Positions 15,560 through 24,371 of a DNA stretch of 43,833 bases are shown piece after piece. A program made the position numbers and the translations under genes. The notes under the pieces were generated by a model, which was not told the origin of the DNA, did not search any database, and worked only from the letters and a program-made list of their open reading frames with translations. The stretch covers positions 1 through 43,833 of the forward strand of contig CAIWRB010000095.1 of NCBI GenBank assembly GCA_903914955.1. Reading direction: 5' to 3'. Position 1 is the stretch's first letter. Each line of letters starts with the position of its first letter. This DNA is from an uncultured Chloroflexota bacterium (GTDB lineage: Bacteria; Chloroflexota; Anaerolineae; Anaerolineales; Villigracilaceae).

Positions 15560-15700
15560 ATGGCAAAAAAAGAGCACGAAAATAATGATGAGTTTCGCCC
15601 AAACGGAACCATAGCGATCCTGGTCGTTTTTGTGATCACTACCCTTCTAATTTGGGGCACGATCTACATGATCCTGATCAGCAGGGGGAGCACAATATGA
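15560..15700 (+). CDS. Small CoxIIa-like subunit of ba3-type cytochrome oxidase
   Basis: A 46-residue gene: ATG at 15560 with AAGGAGA at 15546-15552, TGA at 15698-15700. It encodes a charged N-terminus (MAKKEHENNDEFRPNG) and one membrane helix (TIAILVVFVITTLLIWGTIYMILI). This is the size and pattern of the single-helix subunit IIa of ba3 oxidases such as that of Thermus, which supplies the helix missing from the shortened subunit II. Its stop overlaps the subunit II start (ATGA), and its place directly before subunits II and I agrees. Confidence 0.8.
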   Translation: MAKKEHENNDEFRPNGTIAILVVFVITTLLIWGTIYMILISRGSTI

Positions 15701-16197
15701 GCGCGCAACCAATGCATATTCATCCGTACGAACGCAATTGGATGGTCTTCAGCGCCGTTATGCTGGTGCTGTTTGCGACTGCGGTGAGCGTCGCGGCTTT
15801 TGGCATGGGGATTCAAGTCCCTGCGCCTGAACAACGCGTTGACCCGCGAATCGTGGCAACCGACCCCAACAGCCCATGGTCAAACCCAGGGTTACGCGAG
15901 GTCTCGCCTGGTAAATATGATGCCTATATTTTGGCTCACGCGATCCCGGTCTGGGAATACCTGCCCAAGGAAATCACAGTACCCGCTGGCTCCAGCGTAT
16001 CCTTCTATGTGACATCATCTGATGTACAGCATGGTTTCAAGATACAGGATACAAATGCCAATTTTATGGTTATTCCTGGCCAGGTTTCCAAGTTGACCAT
16101 TAAATTTAACAAACCCGGCACATACAATTACATTTGTACTGAATACTGTGGCAGCGGTCATGGAATTATGTACGGTGCAATTATCGTTACGCCATAG
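15697..16197 (+). CDS. Cytochrome c oxidase subunit II, ba3 type, CuA-binding
   Basis: A 166-residue protein starting at ATG 15697 in the ATGA overlap; an in-frame TTG at 15652 exists but would overlap the small subunit gene. It has a single membrane helix (WMVFSAVMLVLFATAVSVAAFG), as in ba3-type subunit II, and a cupredoxin domain. The CuA ligands are all present: His112, Cys147, Cys151, His155 and Met158 (Glu149 providing a backbone carbonyl). The domain accepts electrons from a cytochrome c or a small copper protein on the outer face and passes them to subunit I. Confidence 0.92.
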   Translation: MSAQPMHIHPYERNWMVFSAVMLVLFATAVSVAAFGMGIQVPAPEQRVDPRIVATDPNSPWSNPGLREVSPGKYDAYILAHAIPVWEYLPKEITVPAGSSVSFYVTSSDVQHGFKIQDTNANFMVIPGQVSKLTIKFNKPGTYNYICTEYCGSGHGIMYGAIIVTP

Positions 16198-16215
16198 GCT
16201 AAAAAGAGAGATACC

Positions 16216-17865
16216 ATGAAACAATATCAATTATCCACTGGCGAAAAGAAATTCATTGGCTCACACCTTTTGGTAGCCATCCTCGCGCTTTCTGTTGGCA
16301 GTTTGTTCGGCCCCTTGCAAGCCTTTGAACACGCGGGCTGGGATATTTATCCCTATATTAAGCCCTTGATCAAGTCGTATTATCAAGGGCTTACTGTGCA
16401 CGGCGTATTGAATGCCTTGGTTTGGACAACCTTCTTCATCATGGGTTTCTTGACTTTCAATGTGATGTTCGGCTTGAAGCGCCCCCTCAAGAACCCGACC
16501 CTGAACAAGGTTGGTTTCTGGCTTATGGTGGTCGGCGTGGTTGCTGCGGCGATCCCGATCCTTGCCAACCAGGCTACTGTACTCTTCACCTTTTACCCTC
16601 CACTGAAGGCAAACTGGGCTTTTTATCTTGGTCTGACTCTTGTGGTGGTAGGCAGTTGGGTGGAAGGCTGGGGACTTTTCATGACCTATTTCGCCTGGCG
16701 AAAGGAAAACCCAAAAGAACTCACTCCATTTATAGCTTTTGCCAGTCTTGTCACAGCCTTGCTTTGGCAAATTTGTACGATCGGGGTCGCTACTGAAATA
16801 CTGACCATGCTTTTACCGTGGTCGCTCGGCTTGATCGCGGGAGTTGATCCACAACTAGCCCGCACCTATTTCTGGTTCACCGGCCACCCGCTTGTATATT
16901 TCTGGATTCTGCCCGCCTACATTTCGTGGTATGCCATGCTTCCCAAGCAGGCTGGCAATGGCAAGATGTTCAGCGATTCGCTCGCCCGTCTTTCCTTCTG
17001 GATATTCCTCGTTCTCTCCACACCTCTTGGTTTCCATCACCAATATGTGGATCCTGGCATTCCTCCCGTTTGGAAGTTCATCCACTCCATGCTCACCTTC
17101 AGTGTATTCTTCCCCTCGATGATGACCGCCTTCACCGTGATCGCTTCCCTTGAACACGCTGGGCGCAAAAACGGCGGTAAAGGTACTTTCGCCTGGATCG
17201 GAAAATTGAATTGGAGTGACCCCTCGGTCGCCGCTCAACTTTTAGCCGGCATCCTCTTCTTCTTTGGCGGTATCGGTGGTTTGGCAAATGCTTCGTACAA
17301 TGTCAACCTGGTTTTGCACAATACCGCTTTCATTCCCGGCCACTTTCACCTGACCGTTGCAACAGCCGTCACCTTGAGTTTTATGGGCATTTCCTATTGG
17401 CTGCTGCCCTACCTCACCGGCAAGAAACTTTGGATGCCCAAGTTGGCAGTTGCTCAGGCATGGATCTGGTTCGTCGGTATGATCATCTTCTCCAATGCCA
17501 TGCACGTATTGGGATTGCTCGGCGCTCCACGCCGTGTACCGCTCGGTCTGGCTCCCTACGTTCCCCCTGAATGGAACAGCCGCCTCTTCCAGGTCGGCGT
17601 TGGCGGCGCGATTCTTTTCGTCAGCGGTGCCTGCTATCTCACAGTCATGCTCATGACCGCCTTGAGCAAGGAAACCGTCAAGGAAGAAGTGGAAGTACCT
17701 GTTGCCGAATCGATGCAGGATCTCGCACTGACTCCTGTCTGGCTAGATCGTTGGGCTCCCTGGATTTACGGCGCCCTCGCATTGATAGTGCTCGTATATG
17801 GGCCTGTGCTTTTTGACTTGATCAAGAACATCGCACTCACCTCACCTGGCTTTAGAGTCTGGTAA
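16216..17865 (+). CDS. Cytochrome c oxidase subunit I, B-family (ba3-type) heme-copper oxidase
   Basis: A 549-residue membrane protein. The low-spin heme ligands are His62 ([12 protein letters not shown]) and His378. CuB ligands are His224 (GHPLVYFW, with Tyr228 four residues on for the His-Tyr crosslink) and His274-His275 ([10 protein letters not shown]). His376 ([11 protein letters not shown]) is the high-spin heme ligand. The long non-canonical loops and the absence of a D-channel Asn/Asp pattern fit the B family, which has high oxygen affinity. It is preceded by AAGAGAG and closed by a strong terminator. Confidence 0.93.
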   Translation: MKQYQLSTGEKKFIGSHLLVAILALSVGSLFGPLQAFEHAGWDIYPYIKPLIKSYYQGLTVHGVLNALVWTTFFIMGFLTFNVMFGLKRPLKNPTLNKVGFWLMVVGVVAAAIPILANQATVLFTFYPPLKANWAFYLGLTLVVVGSWVEGWGLFMTYFAWRKENPKELTPFIAFASLVTALLWQICTIGVATEILTMLLPWSLGLIAGVDPQLARTYFWFTGHPLVYFWILPAYISWYAMLPKQAGNGKMFSDSLARLSFWIFLVLSTPLGFHHQYVDPGIPPVWKFIHSMLTFSVFFPSMMTAFTVIASLEHAGRKNGGKGTFAWIGKLNWSDPSVAAQLLAGILFFFGGIGGLANASYNVNLVLHNTAFIPGHFHLTVATAVTLSFMGISYWLLPYLTGKKLWMPKLAVAQAWIWFVGMIIFSNAMHVLGLLGAPRRVPLGLAPYVPPEWNSRLFQVGVGGAILFVSGACYLTVMLMTALSKETVKEEVEVPVAESMQDLALTPVWLDRWAPWIYGALALIVLVYGPVLFDLIKNIALTSPGFRVW

Positions 17866-17873
17866 TTAAACAA

Positions 17874-17918
17874 ACAGGTGAGAGTCACCCATAGGGCGGC
17901 TCTCACCTGTATTTTTTT
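17874..17918 (+). terminator. Intrinsic terminator after oxidase subunit I
   Basis: ACAGGTGAGAG (17874-17884) pairs with CTCTCACCTGT (17900-17910), followed by ATTTTTTT. The 11-bp perfect stem separates the oxidase operon from the cytochrome b fusion gene, which begins 37 bp later and so may need its own promoter or readthrough. Confidence 0.88.
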
Positions 17919-17954
17919 GTTTCGAAAAATGATCTGTAGTAACCTGCCATACAA

Positions 17955-20285
17955 ATGACATCTTCCCCTTCCAAAAAACAACTAACTGATTCTCTTTCTG
18001 AACGCAATCCCAGCGTGGACTGGGATGCGCGTCTCAATTCTCCAAGCCGACGACTGCTAAATTTTTTCGAGGGGATTTCTCTGCGCCTCGAAGCCCCTAT
18101 CAACTGGCTGATCAACGACCCACGCTTCAATCCTCTCTATCACACGGGAACGATTACCATCTTCCTGCTGGTCGTCATCCTATTGACAGGCATCTACCTG
18201 ACCATGTTCTACCCGTTTGGATTCTCGATCTCATATCAGGCTGTATCCAGGATCGAAGCCAACTTCATCGGACGTATCATGCGCGCCATGCACCGCTACG
18301 CATCTGACGCGGCGGTTATCTTCGCGCTTCTGCATGGCTGGCGCACCTTCTTCCAAGACCGCTTCCGCGGCCCGCGCTGGCTGGCATGGATCACAGGCGT
18401 TGGCATGGCGGTTGTGGTGTGGGTCATCGGCATCACAGGCTACTGGCTCATTTGGGATAACCGCGCACAGATCCTGAACCAAAGCCTTTTCGACATCCTC
18501 GGCAATTTCAAAAGCGGACAAAATTTTATCGTCAAATTTATTGTCGGCGAATCCGCAGGCAACGGTTGGGTTTTCATGATAACCGTCATTCTTTTGCATG
18601 TTGGTCTTTCGGCGCTGACCGCCTACTTCCTATGGCTGCACCTAAAACGCATGAGTCGCGCAAAATGGATGCCGCCCAAATACTGGATGGTCATTTCGAT
18701 CTTCGTGCTCCTGCTTTCAGCGGCGCTCTTCCCGCTCGGCATGTTGCCACCGCTCAACACCACACAACTTCCTGAAAAAACCCCCATTGATTTATTTTAT
18801 TTATTCTATCTGCCCACCTTTCTGCGCGGACCTCAGGCGTTTTTTTGGAGCGTCCTGCTTTTCGTTCTTGGCTTATCCATTGCCCTGCCGTGGATCATGC
18901 CCCGCGTAAAAAAACTTGACCCGATCAAAGTAGACCTGGCCAACTGCGACGGCTGTACTCTCTGCGAACGTGATTGTCCCTATCTAGCCATTAAAATGAT
19001 TCCCCGCACAGATGGCGCGCGCCCAAAATTCCAAGCCGACATAGATTCCGATCTATGCGTCTCATGCGGCGTGTGTATTGGAAGTTGTCCCGATAACGCA
19101 CTCACCTTCGCCGACCTTCCGCTGAATCCACTTTGGAAAATTACCCTCAGCGAAGTTGCGAAAAACAAAAATATAAAAGTTGTTTTCACCTGCGAACGCC
19201 ACGCTTTGCACGGCGCAGAAAAACACTTCGGCGATCCCAACACTTACATTGTTCCACTCACCTGCGTCGCCATGGCAAACCCAAATCTCATTGCGCAGGC
19301 GCTCGAAGCAGGCGCAAGCGCCGTTCAATTCATCGGCTGCCCGCCCGAAGACTGCGCGAACCGCGAAGGCAATCTCTGGTTGAATGAGCGGGTTACGGGT
19401 GCACGGCTTCCCAAATTAAAACCAAACTTCATTCCGCTCGTTCACACCGCCTGGGTGGCTCCCACTGAATTTGGCAACGCGCTCAAATCACAGATTAAGT
19501 CCGACCCGAATACATACACCTTCGCCCCCAACAAAACTCATATCCGTTATATTCTGCCCTTGCTGGGAGCCATGGCAATTGTCACTGCTTTTCAAATTTG
19601 GTTTAGCGACAGGCCGATTCAATTCTTCAGCGCAGATTCAGTCACACTCGCCATTCAGATGACTCACCACAGCGGATATGCCATCCACGACAAAGCAGAT
19701 CAAGCGCCGCTCGAAACTGGTCTTGACCATCCGACACGCCTCACACTGGAAGTGGATGGAAAACTCGTATTCGATGAAACATACAAAGATCAGGATAATG
19801 ATATCAATCAAGGCGTGCGCATCTTTGAGCAAATCAGAATGCCTGTTGGTAAACATCACATCACGATAAAAATATATGATAGACCTGACGAAAATATAGC
19901 CCAGATTCTTTTCGACAAAACCATTCCCCTTACAGCACGGCAATCCCTGACCATAAACTTCAGGGACGTGCACATTCCCGACCCAAAGGCTGGCGAAAGC
20001 ATTTACTATGAAACCGCCGCGGGCGTAAACGCAGGCTGCCAAATTTGCCACTCCCTTGAAAAAGATGAAACCATCATCGGCCCATCCTTTTATGGAATTG
20101 CAAGCCGCGCAGGCGACCGCGTTTCAGGCCTGACAGCGGAAGAATATCTACACCAATCCATCGTTGACCCGAACGCCTATATCGTGCCTGGTTTTCCAAA
20201 AGGACAAATGATCCAAAATTTTGGAAAGATCCTCACGGAAGAGCAGGTCAATGACCTGATTGCGTTCTTGATGACGATGAAATAA
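17955..20285 (+). CDS. Cytochrome b / 2x[4Fe-4S] / MvhD-like / cytochrome c fusion protein
   Basis: A 776-residue single-chain redox protein. Residues 40-320 are a cytochrome b (b6-like) region with about six membrane helices and four heme ligands, His113/His127 and His215/His229, each pair 14 apart as in bc complexes. Residues 331-341 (CDGCTLCERDC) and 368-378 (CVSCGVCIGSC) bind two 4Fe-4S clusters. Residues 408-515 resemble the MvhD/FlpD iron-sulfur subunit family, with Cys413, Cys437, Cys462 and Cys467. A seventh helix (532-550) leads to a beta-rich linker and a C-terminal cytochrome c with CQICH (695-699) and probable ligand Met752. Helix count puts Fe-S domains inside and the heme c outside. 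No Rieske gene is nearby, so this may replace a bc complex as electron donor to the upstream ba3 oxidase; that is inference. Confidence 0.85.
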   Translation: MTSSPSKKQLTDSLSERNPSVDWDARLNSPSRRLLNFFEGISLRLEAPINWLINDPRFNPLYHTGTITIFLLVVILLTGIYLTMFYPFGFSISYQAVSRIEANFIGRIMRAMHRYASDAAVIFALLHGWRTFFQDRFRGPRWLAWITGVGMAVVVWVIGITGYWLIWDNRAQILNQSLFDILGNFKSGQNFIVKFIVGESAGNGWVFMITVILLHVGLSALTAYFLWLHLKRMSRAKWMPPKYWMVISIFVLLLSAALFPLGMLPPLNTTQLPEKTPIDLFYLFYLPTFLRGPQAFFWSVLLFVLGLSIALPWIMPRVKKLDPIKVDLANCDGCTLCERDCPYLAIKMIPRTDGARPKFQADIDSDLCVSCGVCIGSCPDNALTFADLPLNPLWKITLSEVAKNKNIKVVFTCERHALHGAEKHFGDPNTYIVPLTCVAMANPNLIAQALEAGASAVQFIGCPPEDCANREGNLWLNERVTGARLPKLKPNFIPLVHTAWVAPTEFGNALKSQIKSDPNTYTFAPNKTHIRYILPLLGAMAIVTAFQIWFSDRPIQFFSADSVTLAIQMTHHSGYAIHDKADQAPLETGLDHPTRLTLEVDGKLVFDETYKDQDNDINQGVRIFEQIRMPVGKHHITIKIYDRPDENIAQILFDKTIPLTARQSLTINFRDVHIPDPKAGESIYYETAAGVNAGCQICHSLEKDETIIGPSFYGIASRAGDRVSGLTAEEYLHQSIVDPNAYIVPGFPKGQMIQNFGKILTEEQVNDLIAFLMTMK

Positions 20286-20305
20286 ACAGCATAAAAAGAG
20301 GAATC

Positions 20306-20731
20306 ATGAAAAAAATCAACACATTAATTTTTGTATTCGCCATAGCCCTCTCGGCCTGTGGACGCAAACCTCCCGCAGCATTAGGCGCGGATGCCCCAGC
20401 CGATAATGTCCCAAACATCGTCGGTTCATACGCACTCAATGCAATTGACCCAACAGGTGAGCAATATGGCGGCACACTCACCATCACTAACGGTGAACAG
20501 CCAAACGAATACGAATTTCAATGGCTGGTCTCGGGCGGCATCCACCAGGGGACGGGCATCCTTGAAGGAAATCAATTAACCGTGGTCTGGCACAGTTATT
20601 CAGAAACAGATGCTCCCGTTTCAGGTACTGCGAGCTATACCGTCACAGTCAATGGAGAACTTTACGGAACCCGAACCATTGATGGATTGGAAGCACCCGG
20701 CAACGAAACTGCTTATCCGAATCCAGGGTAA
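20306..20731 (+). CDS. Small lipoprotein linked to the cytochrome fusion gene
   Basis: A 141-residue protein with a classical lipoprotein signal (MKKINTLIFVFAIALSAC, lipobox Cys18). The mature part is a small beta-rich domain (IVGSYALNAIDPTGEQYGGTLTI, YEFQWLVSGGIHQGTGILEGNQLTVVW, GTASYTVTVNGELYGTRTIDG) that looks like a lipocalin-like or fibronectin-binding-like sheet, with no cofactor motif. It follows the fusion gene by 20 bp with GAGGAATC before the ATG, so it is likely co-transcribed and may stabilise or cap the exposed part of that protein. Confidence 0.7.
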   Translation: MKKINTLIFVFAIALSACGRKPPAALGADAPADNVPNIVGSYALNAIDPTGEQYGGTLTITNGEQPNEYEFQWLVSGGIHQGTGILEGNQLTVVWHSYSETDAPVSGTASYTVTVNGELYGTRTIDGLEAPGNETAYPNPG

Positions 20732-20774
20732 AAAAGGATGGATGAGTTTTTATTATGACTCTTCCCATCCTTTT
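20732..20774 (+). terminator. Probable intrinsic terminator
   Basis: AAAAGGATGG (20732-20741) pairs with CCATCCTTTT (20765-20774), with an inner GAGT/ACTC pair, followed by GTAATTTTTTATT. It closes the respiratory cluster. Confidence 0.6.
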
Positions 20775-20806
20775 GTAATTTTTTATTCCCTTCCATATAT
20801 TTTAGG

Positions 20807-20829
20807 ATCTGCACGCTTCGCGTGCAGAT
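20807..20829. repeat. Perfect 10-bp inverted repeat
   Basis: ATCTGCACGC, loop TTC, GCGTGCAGAT. No T tract follows directly, so it may be a protein binding site or a residual repeat and not a terminator. It lies 63 bp before the -35 box of the rho promoter. Confidence 0.5.
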
Positions 20830-20891
20830 TATTGATCTTTTCAGCGTACGAGCAGATTTTGCATGGCGATATTTTTTTTGTAAAACTCATA

Positions 20892-20920
20892 TTGCATCAT
20901 ATTAATGTGCGTGCTATAAT
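20892..20920 (+). promoter_or_regulatory. Sigma-70-type promoter for the rho leader
   Basis: TTGCAT (20892-20897) and TATAAT (20915-20920) are separated by exactly 17 bp. Transcription would begin near 20927, giving a leader of about 187 bases before rho. Confidence 0.75.
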
Positions 20921-20926
20921 GACGGC

Positions 20927-21075
20927 ACTTCCCCTGATGTTTGACAATTGAATTCCAAATCACGCAATAAAAGCACGTGGAAGAACGTAACGAGAACCTT
21001 GACCGTAACCCCTGATTCACCAACAACATCCTAAGGAAATTCACCAGCCCACAACAAGGGGCGCTGGTTTTTTTT
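20927..21075 (+). ncRNA. rho leader with attenuator-type terminator (candidate regulatory RNA)
   Basis: From the predicted start near 20927 the transcript has about 115 bases without a gene, then a terminator hairpin: ACCAGC (21043-21048) pairs with GCTGGT (21063-21068), with an inner CC(C)/GGGG pair, followed by a run of eight T. The terminator lies 38 bp before the rho ATG, so most transcripts would either stop at about 150 nt or read into rho. In other bacteria rho autoregulates by terminating in its own leader; an intrinsic terminator here is a different device. I do not recognise a known riboswitch. Confidence 0.55.
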
Positions 21076-21113
21076 GCATTCATATTCATAATCCCCCAAA
21101 GAGAAAACACAAC

Positions 21114-22391
21114 ATGAAAATACTCGAGCTAGAGAACGAACCGCTGTCGAAACTTCGCAGCATGGCAAAAACCCTTAATATTCCAAATTTCAACCGCATG
21201 AAGAAAGAATCGCTCGCGATGAATATCCGCGAGGCCGAGGCTCAAAAAGAAGGCATTGAACTACGCGGAGGTATTCTGGAGATCATGAGCGAAGGGATTG
21301 GTTTCCTGCGAGCCACCAATTACCGTATCAGCGACCAGGATGTTTACGTGTCACAGGCGCAATTGAGAAAATACGATCTGCGCGCTGGGGATCTCGTCAT
21401 TGGGCAAGTCCGCCCGCCGCGAGAAAGTGAAAGACACTTCGGGCTGCTCAAAGTGGAATCAGTTAATGGGTTGGAACCAGAAGTCGGTGTAAAAAGAGTT
21501 ATTTTTGAAAATCTAACCCCTATTTTTCCAGAAGTACGTTTTGATCTTGAAATTGAACATGATACCCTCGCCCCCCGCCTCATCAATTTAATTGCACCTA
21601 TCGGCAGAGGTCAGCGCGGATTGATCGTTTCTCCACCCAAGGCGGGCAAGACCACGATCCTCAAACAAATTGCGAATTCGATTTCAACCAAATATCCCGA
21701 TGTGCATCTTATCATAGCGTTGATCGGTGAACGCCCTGAAGAAGTGACCGATATGGACCGCTCCGTGGACGCGGAAGTGGTGGCGTCTACTTTTGATGAA
21801 CCCGTTACGGCCCACGTCCGCACGGCTGAGCTTGCCTTAGAACGCGCTAAGCGTTTGGTGGAGATCGGCCGACACGTGGTAATCTTGGTGGACTCGATCA
21901 CCCGCCTGGCTCGCGCCTATAACCTGGTGGTCAACCCGTCAGGGCGCACACTCTCTGGCGGTATGGATCCTTCAGCCTTGTATCCGCCCAAACGATTCTT
22001 CGGTGCGGCACGCAACGTGGAAGATGGCGGCTCGCTTACCATCATCGCCACTTGTCTTGTAGACACCGGCTCCCGCCTCGATGATGTGGTGTACGAGGAA
22101 TTCAAGGGCACTGGCAATATGGAATTGATCCTTTCGCGCAAATTGCAGGAGCGCCGCATCTTCCCCGCAGTGGATATCGAACGCTCGTCCACACGCCGCG
22201 AAGACCTGTTACTTGGACCCGATCTTCTCCAACGCGTTTGGTTGATGCGCCGCATGTTCATTCAAATGATCTCCCCCCCGCCCCAGGGTGCAGGCATGGA
22301 CAACGCTGTCGCCACCGAAGCCATCATCACCCGTATGGAACGCGCGAAAAATAATATAGAATTTCTTGAAAACCTGACAAGAGACGCTTAA
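21114..22391 (+). CDS. rho: Transcription termination factor Rho
   Basis: A 425-residue ATP-dependent RNA helicase. The Rho_N helices (PLSKLRSMAKTLNI) are followed by the cold-shock RNA-binding domain (GGILEIMSEGIGFLRATNYRISDQDVYVS), the Walker A motif (PPKAGKTTILKQIA, around 176-189), Walker B (VVILVDSITRLARAYN) and the Q/R loops (SGGMDPSALYPPKRFFGAARNVEDGGSLTI). Length and motifs are complete, with no large insertion. Rho hexamers end transcription at untranslated RNA. It is preceded by a promoter and a leader terminator (see those entries). Confidence 0.96.
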   Translation: MKILELENEPLSKLRSMAKTLNIPNFNRMKKESLAMNIREAEAQKEGIELRGGILEIMSEGIGFLRATNYRISDQDVYVSQAQLRKYDLRAGDLVIGQVRPPRESERHFGLLKVESVNGLEPEVGVKRVIFENLTPIFPEVRFDLEIEHDTLAPRLINLIAPIGRGQRGLIVSPPKAGKTTILKQIANSISTKYPDVHLIIALIGERPEEVTDMDRSVDAEVVASTFDEPVTAHVRTAELALERAKRLVEIGRHVVILVDSITRLARAYNLVVNPSGRTLSGGMDPSALYPPKRFFGAARNVEDGGSLTIIATCLVDTGSRLDDVVYEEFKGTGNMELILSRKLQERRIFPAVDIERSSTRREDLLLGPDLLQRVWLMRRMFIQMISPPPQGAGMDNAVATEAIITRMERAKNNIEFLENLTRDA

Positions 22392-22434
22392 TAGCTCACT
22401 GCGATCTGTGAGCCTCCAGAATACTTTATAAAGA

Positions 22435-23514
22435 ATGAAAAATATTTTAGAAAATATTAAAGTGAATCGCTTCACAATTACAAGTTGGATCATGACTGTT
22501 TTTGTAGTCGTTGCCTTATTAGGCTCGACGCTCTTTTACAGGAACTCACGCGCTGCAACTTTACCACCCGTGGTCCAACCGACTCCTGAATCAGGCACTG
22601 GTCAAGTTCAACCTGGCGTACCAGTTATCGTCGCAAATAATAGCGGGGTTTCATCCATCAATCGCGAATTGCAATTAAAGACGAACATCCCCGAACGGCC
22701 GCGCTACGAATCCATCCTCTATCGCGTTTCGCGCGGCGATGCCATGCTGTCCATCGCGGATGAATTCAAAGTTAAACCTGAGACCATTCTTTACGTCAAC
22801 AAACAATTGGAAGATAACCCGCACAACCTGAAACCCGGCATGGAGTTGACCATTCCGCCCGTGGATGGGGTGTATTATGAATGGAAAGACGGGGATACTT
22901 TTGAGACCGTTGCCCAAAAATTCTCGGTTGAGTCGCAAGCGAAGGCCGAAGATATTATCAACTTCCCCGGAAACAAGATTGACCTCACCGATCCGAAAAT
23001 TGAGCCGGGCACATTGGTCATGATCCCCGGCGGATCACGCGCATTAAGAAATTGGGCGGCAGATCTGCAAACTGCAGGCCGCAGCAATACTGGCAGTACC
23101 GGCACATCCGATTTTGGAAGTAATTCATGTGGCGGCGGACCTGTGGCCTCCGGCTTTGGGTGGCCCGCCGATGATCATACTCTTTCAGGAAATCCTTATG
23201 GGCCAGGTCATCTTGGCATTGATATTTCAGCTCCGGAAGGTTCCAATGTTTACGCGGCGGGCAATGGTGTTGTAACCATGGCACAAGGCGGCTATAACTA
23301 TGGTTATGGCAATGTCATCCAGATCGACCATGGCAACGGCTATGTGACTGTGTATGCCCACTTAAGTCAGATCAATGTCAGCGTGTGCACACCTGTGGGG
23401 CAGGGCTCATTGATCGGATATTCAGGTAATACAGGCAATTCATTTGGCGCGCACCTGCACTTTGAGATCCGCATTGGCGGCACGAACGTCAACCCGTATG
23501 ATATTGTTCAATAG
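22435..23514 (+). CDS. LysM-M23 peptidoglycan peptidase
   Basis: A 359-residue protein. An N-terminal signal anchor (SWIMTVFVVVALLGSTLFY) is followed by a disordered Pro/Gly-rich stretch, two LysM modules (YRVSRGDAMLSIADEF...MELTIPP at about 97-142 and YEWKDGDTFETVAQKF...LVMIPGG at about 145-200) and an M23 domain from about 250. Zinc motifs are HLGID (HxxxD) and HLHFE. M23 enzymes cut peptide cross-bridges; many also serve as division activators. It follows rho by 43 bp and ends in a strong terminator. Confidence 0.9.
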   Translation: MKNILENIKVNRFTITSWIMTVFVVVALLGSTLFYRNSRAATLPPVVQPTPESGTGQVQPGVPVIVANNSGVSSINRELQLKTNIPERPRYESILYRVSRGDAMLSIADEFKVKPETILYVNKQLEDNPHNLKPGMELTIPPVDGVYYEWKDGDTFETVAQKFSVESQAKAEDIINFPGNKIDLTDPKIEPGTLVMIPGGSRALRNWAADLQTAGRSNTGSTGTSDFGSNSCGGGPVASGFGWPADDHTLSGNPYGPGHLGIDISAPEGSNVYAAGNGVVTMAQGGYNYGYGNVIQIDHGNGYVTVYAHLSQINVSVCTPVGQGSLIGYSGNTGNSFGAHLHFEIRIGGTNVNPYDIVQ

Positions 23515-23520
23515 CAAATC

Positions 23521-23555
23521 AAACCTGACAGGTCTTTAAGATCTGTCAGGTTTTT
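23521..23555 (+). terminator. Intrinsic terminator after the M23 peptidase gene
   Basis: AAACCTGACAG (23521-23531) pairs with CTGTCAGGTTT (23543-23553), with a T run. Perfect 11-bp stem. Confidence 0.88.
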
Positions 23556-23561
23556 AATCAC

Positions 23562-24344
23562 ATGAACGAAAACTCCCTCAAAAAAAAACTTTCAAAATTA
23601 AACATTGGCGGCTTGCGATATTTTGATTCAATCGGCTCCACAAATGATGAAGCGCTGGCTTGGGCAACCGACAACGCGCGCGATCTTTCCATTGTCATCG
23701 CGGATGAACAGACGCAGGGCCGCGGCAGACTCAATCGCAAATGGTTCACACCCCAGGGAAGCGCCCTCGCTTTTAGTTTGATCCTGCGCCCCTCCGCCTC
23801 CCTGCGCCCGCATCTCTCGCGGACTGTTGGACTGGCCGCGCTTTCAATCGCAGAATCCTGCCGAATGCTCGGACTCGCTCCGCAAATTAAATGGCCGAAT
23901 GATATTTTATTGAATGGAAAAAAAACAGCCGGTATTTTGATCGAAACTGTTTGGTCCGGCGAGCATGTGGATTCAGTTGTTGTTGGAATGGGGATCAATA
24001 TTCAATCTGATTCAGTTCCGCCAGAAGAATTTCTGCAATTTCCCGCCACTAGCCTTGAAGATGAAATTAAAAAAGAAACTCCTGCGCGGGAGGATATTTT
24101 ATACAACATCTTAAGTTCATTCATCAACTGGCGCGCCCGGTTGGACACAAATGAGTTGATGAATGCGTGGGAGGAAATTCTCGCTTTTCGCGGAGAGCAG
24201 GTTCAAGTTAGCGGAGGGAGCGAAATTGTCGCCACAGGCAAACTGCTTGGACTTGAATCCGATGGCAGTTTGTGTCTACTTGATGCCAATGACAATTCCA
24301 TAACAGTCCGATTTGGAGATGTCAGCCTGAGACCCGCCGCGTGA
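23562..24344 (+). CDS. birA: Biotin--[acetyl-CoA-carboxylase] ligase
   Basis: A 260-residue biotin protein ligase that activates biotin to biotinyl-AMP and transfers it to the carrier lysine of acetyl-CoA carboxylase. Visible motifs are GSTNDEALAWA, the biotinyl-AMP loop GRGRLNRKWFTP, KWPNDILLNGKKTAGILIE and VVVGMGINI, followed by the small C-terminal SH3-like domain. It lacks the N-terminal DNA-binding domain of E. coli BirA, so it is a monofunctional enzyme. The ATG lies only a few bases after a terminator; no clear ribosome binding site is seen. Confidence 0.94.
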   Translation: MNENSLKKKLSKLNIGGLRYFDSIGSTNDEALAWATDNARDLSIVIADEQTQGRGRLNRKWFTPQGSALAFSLILRPSASLRPHLSRTVGLAALSIAESCRMLGLAPQIKWPNDILLNGKKTAGILIETVWSGEHVDSVVVGMGINIQSDSVPPEEFLQFPATSLEDEIKKETPAREDILYNILSSFINWRARLDTNELMNAWEEILAFRGEQVQVSGGSEIVATGKLLGLESDGSLCLLDANDNSITVRFGDVSLRPAA

Positions 24345-24371
24345 TATACTTTTGAAAAAAGAGAGGCTGCC

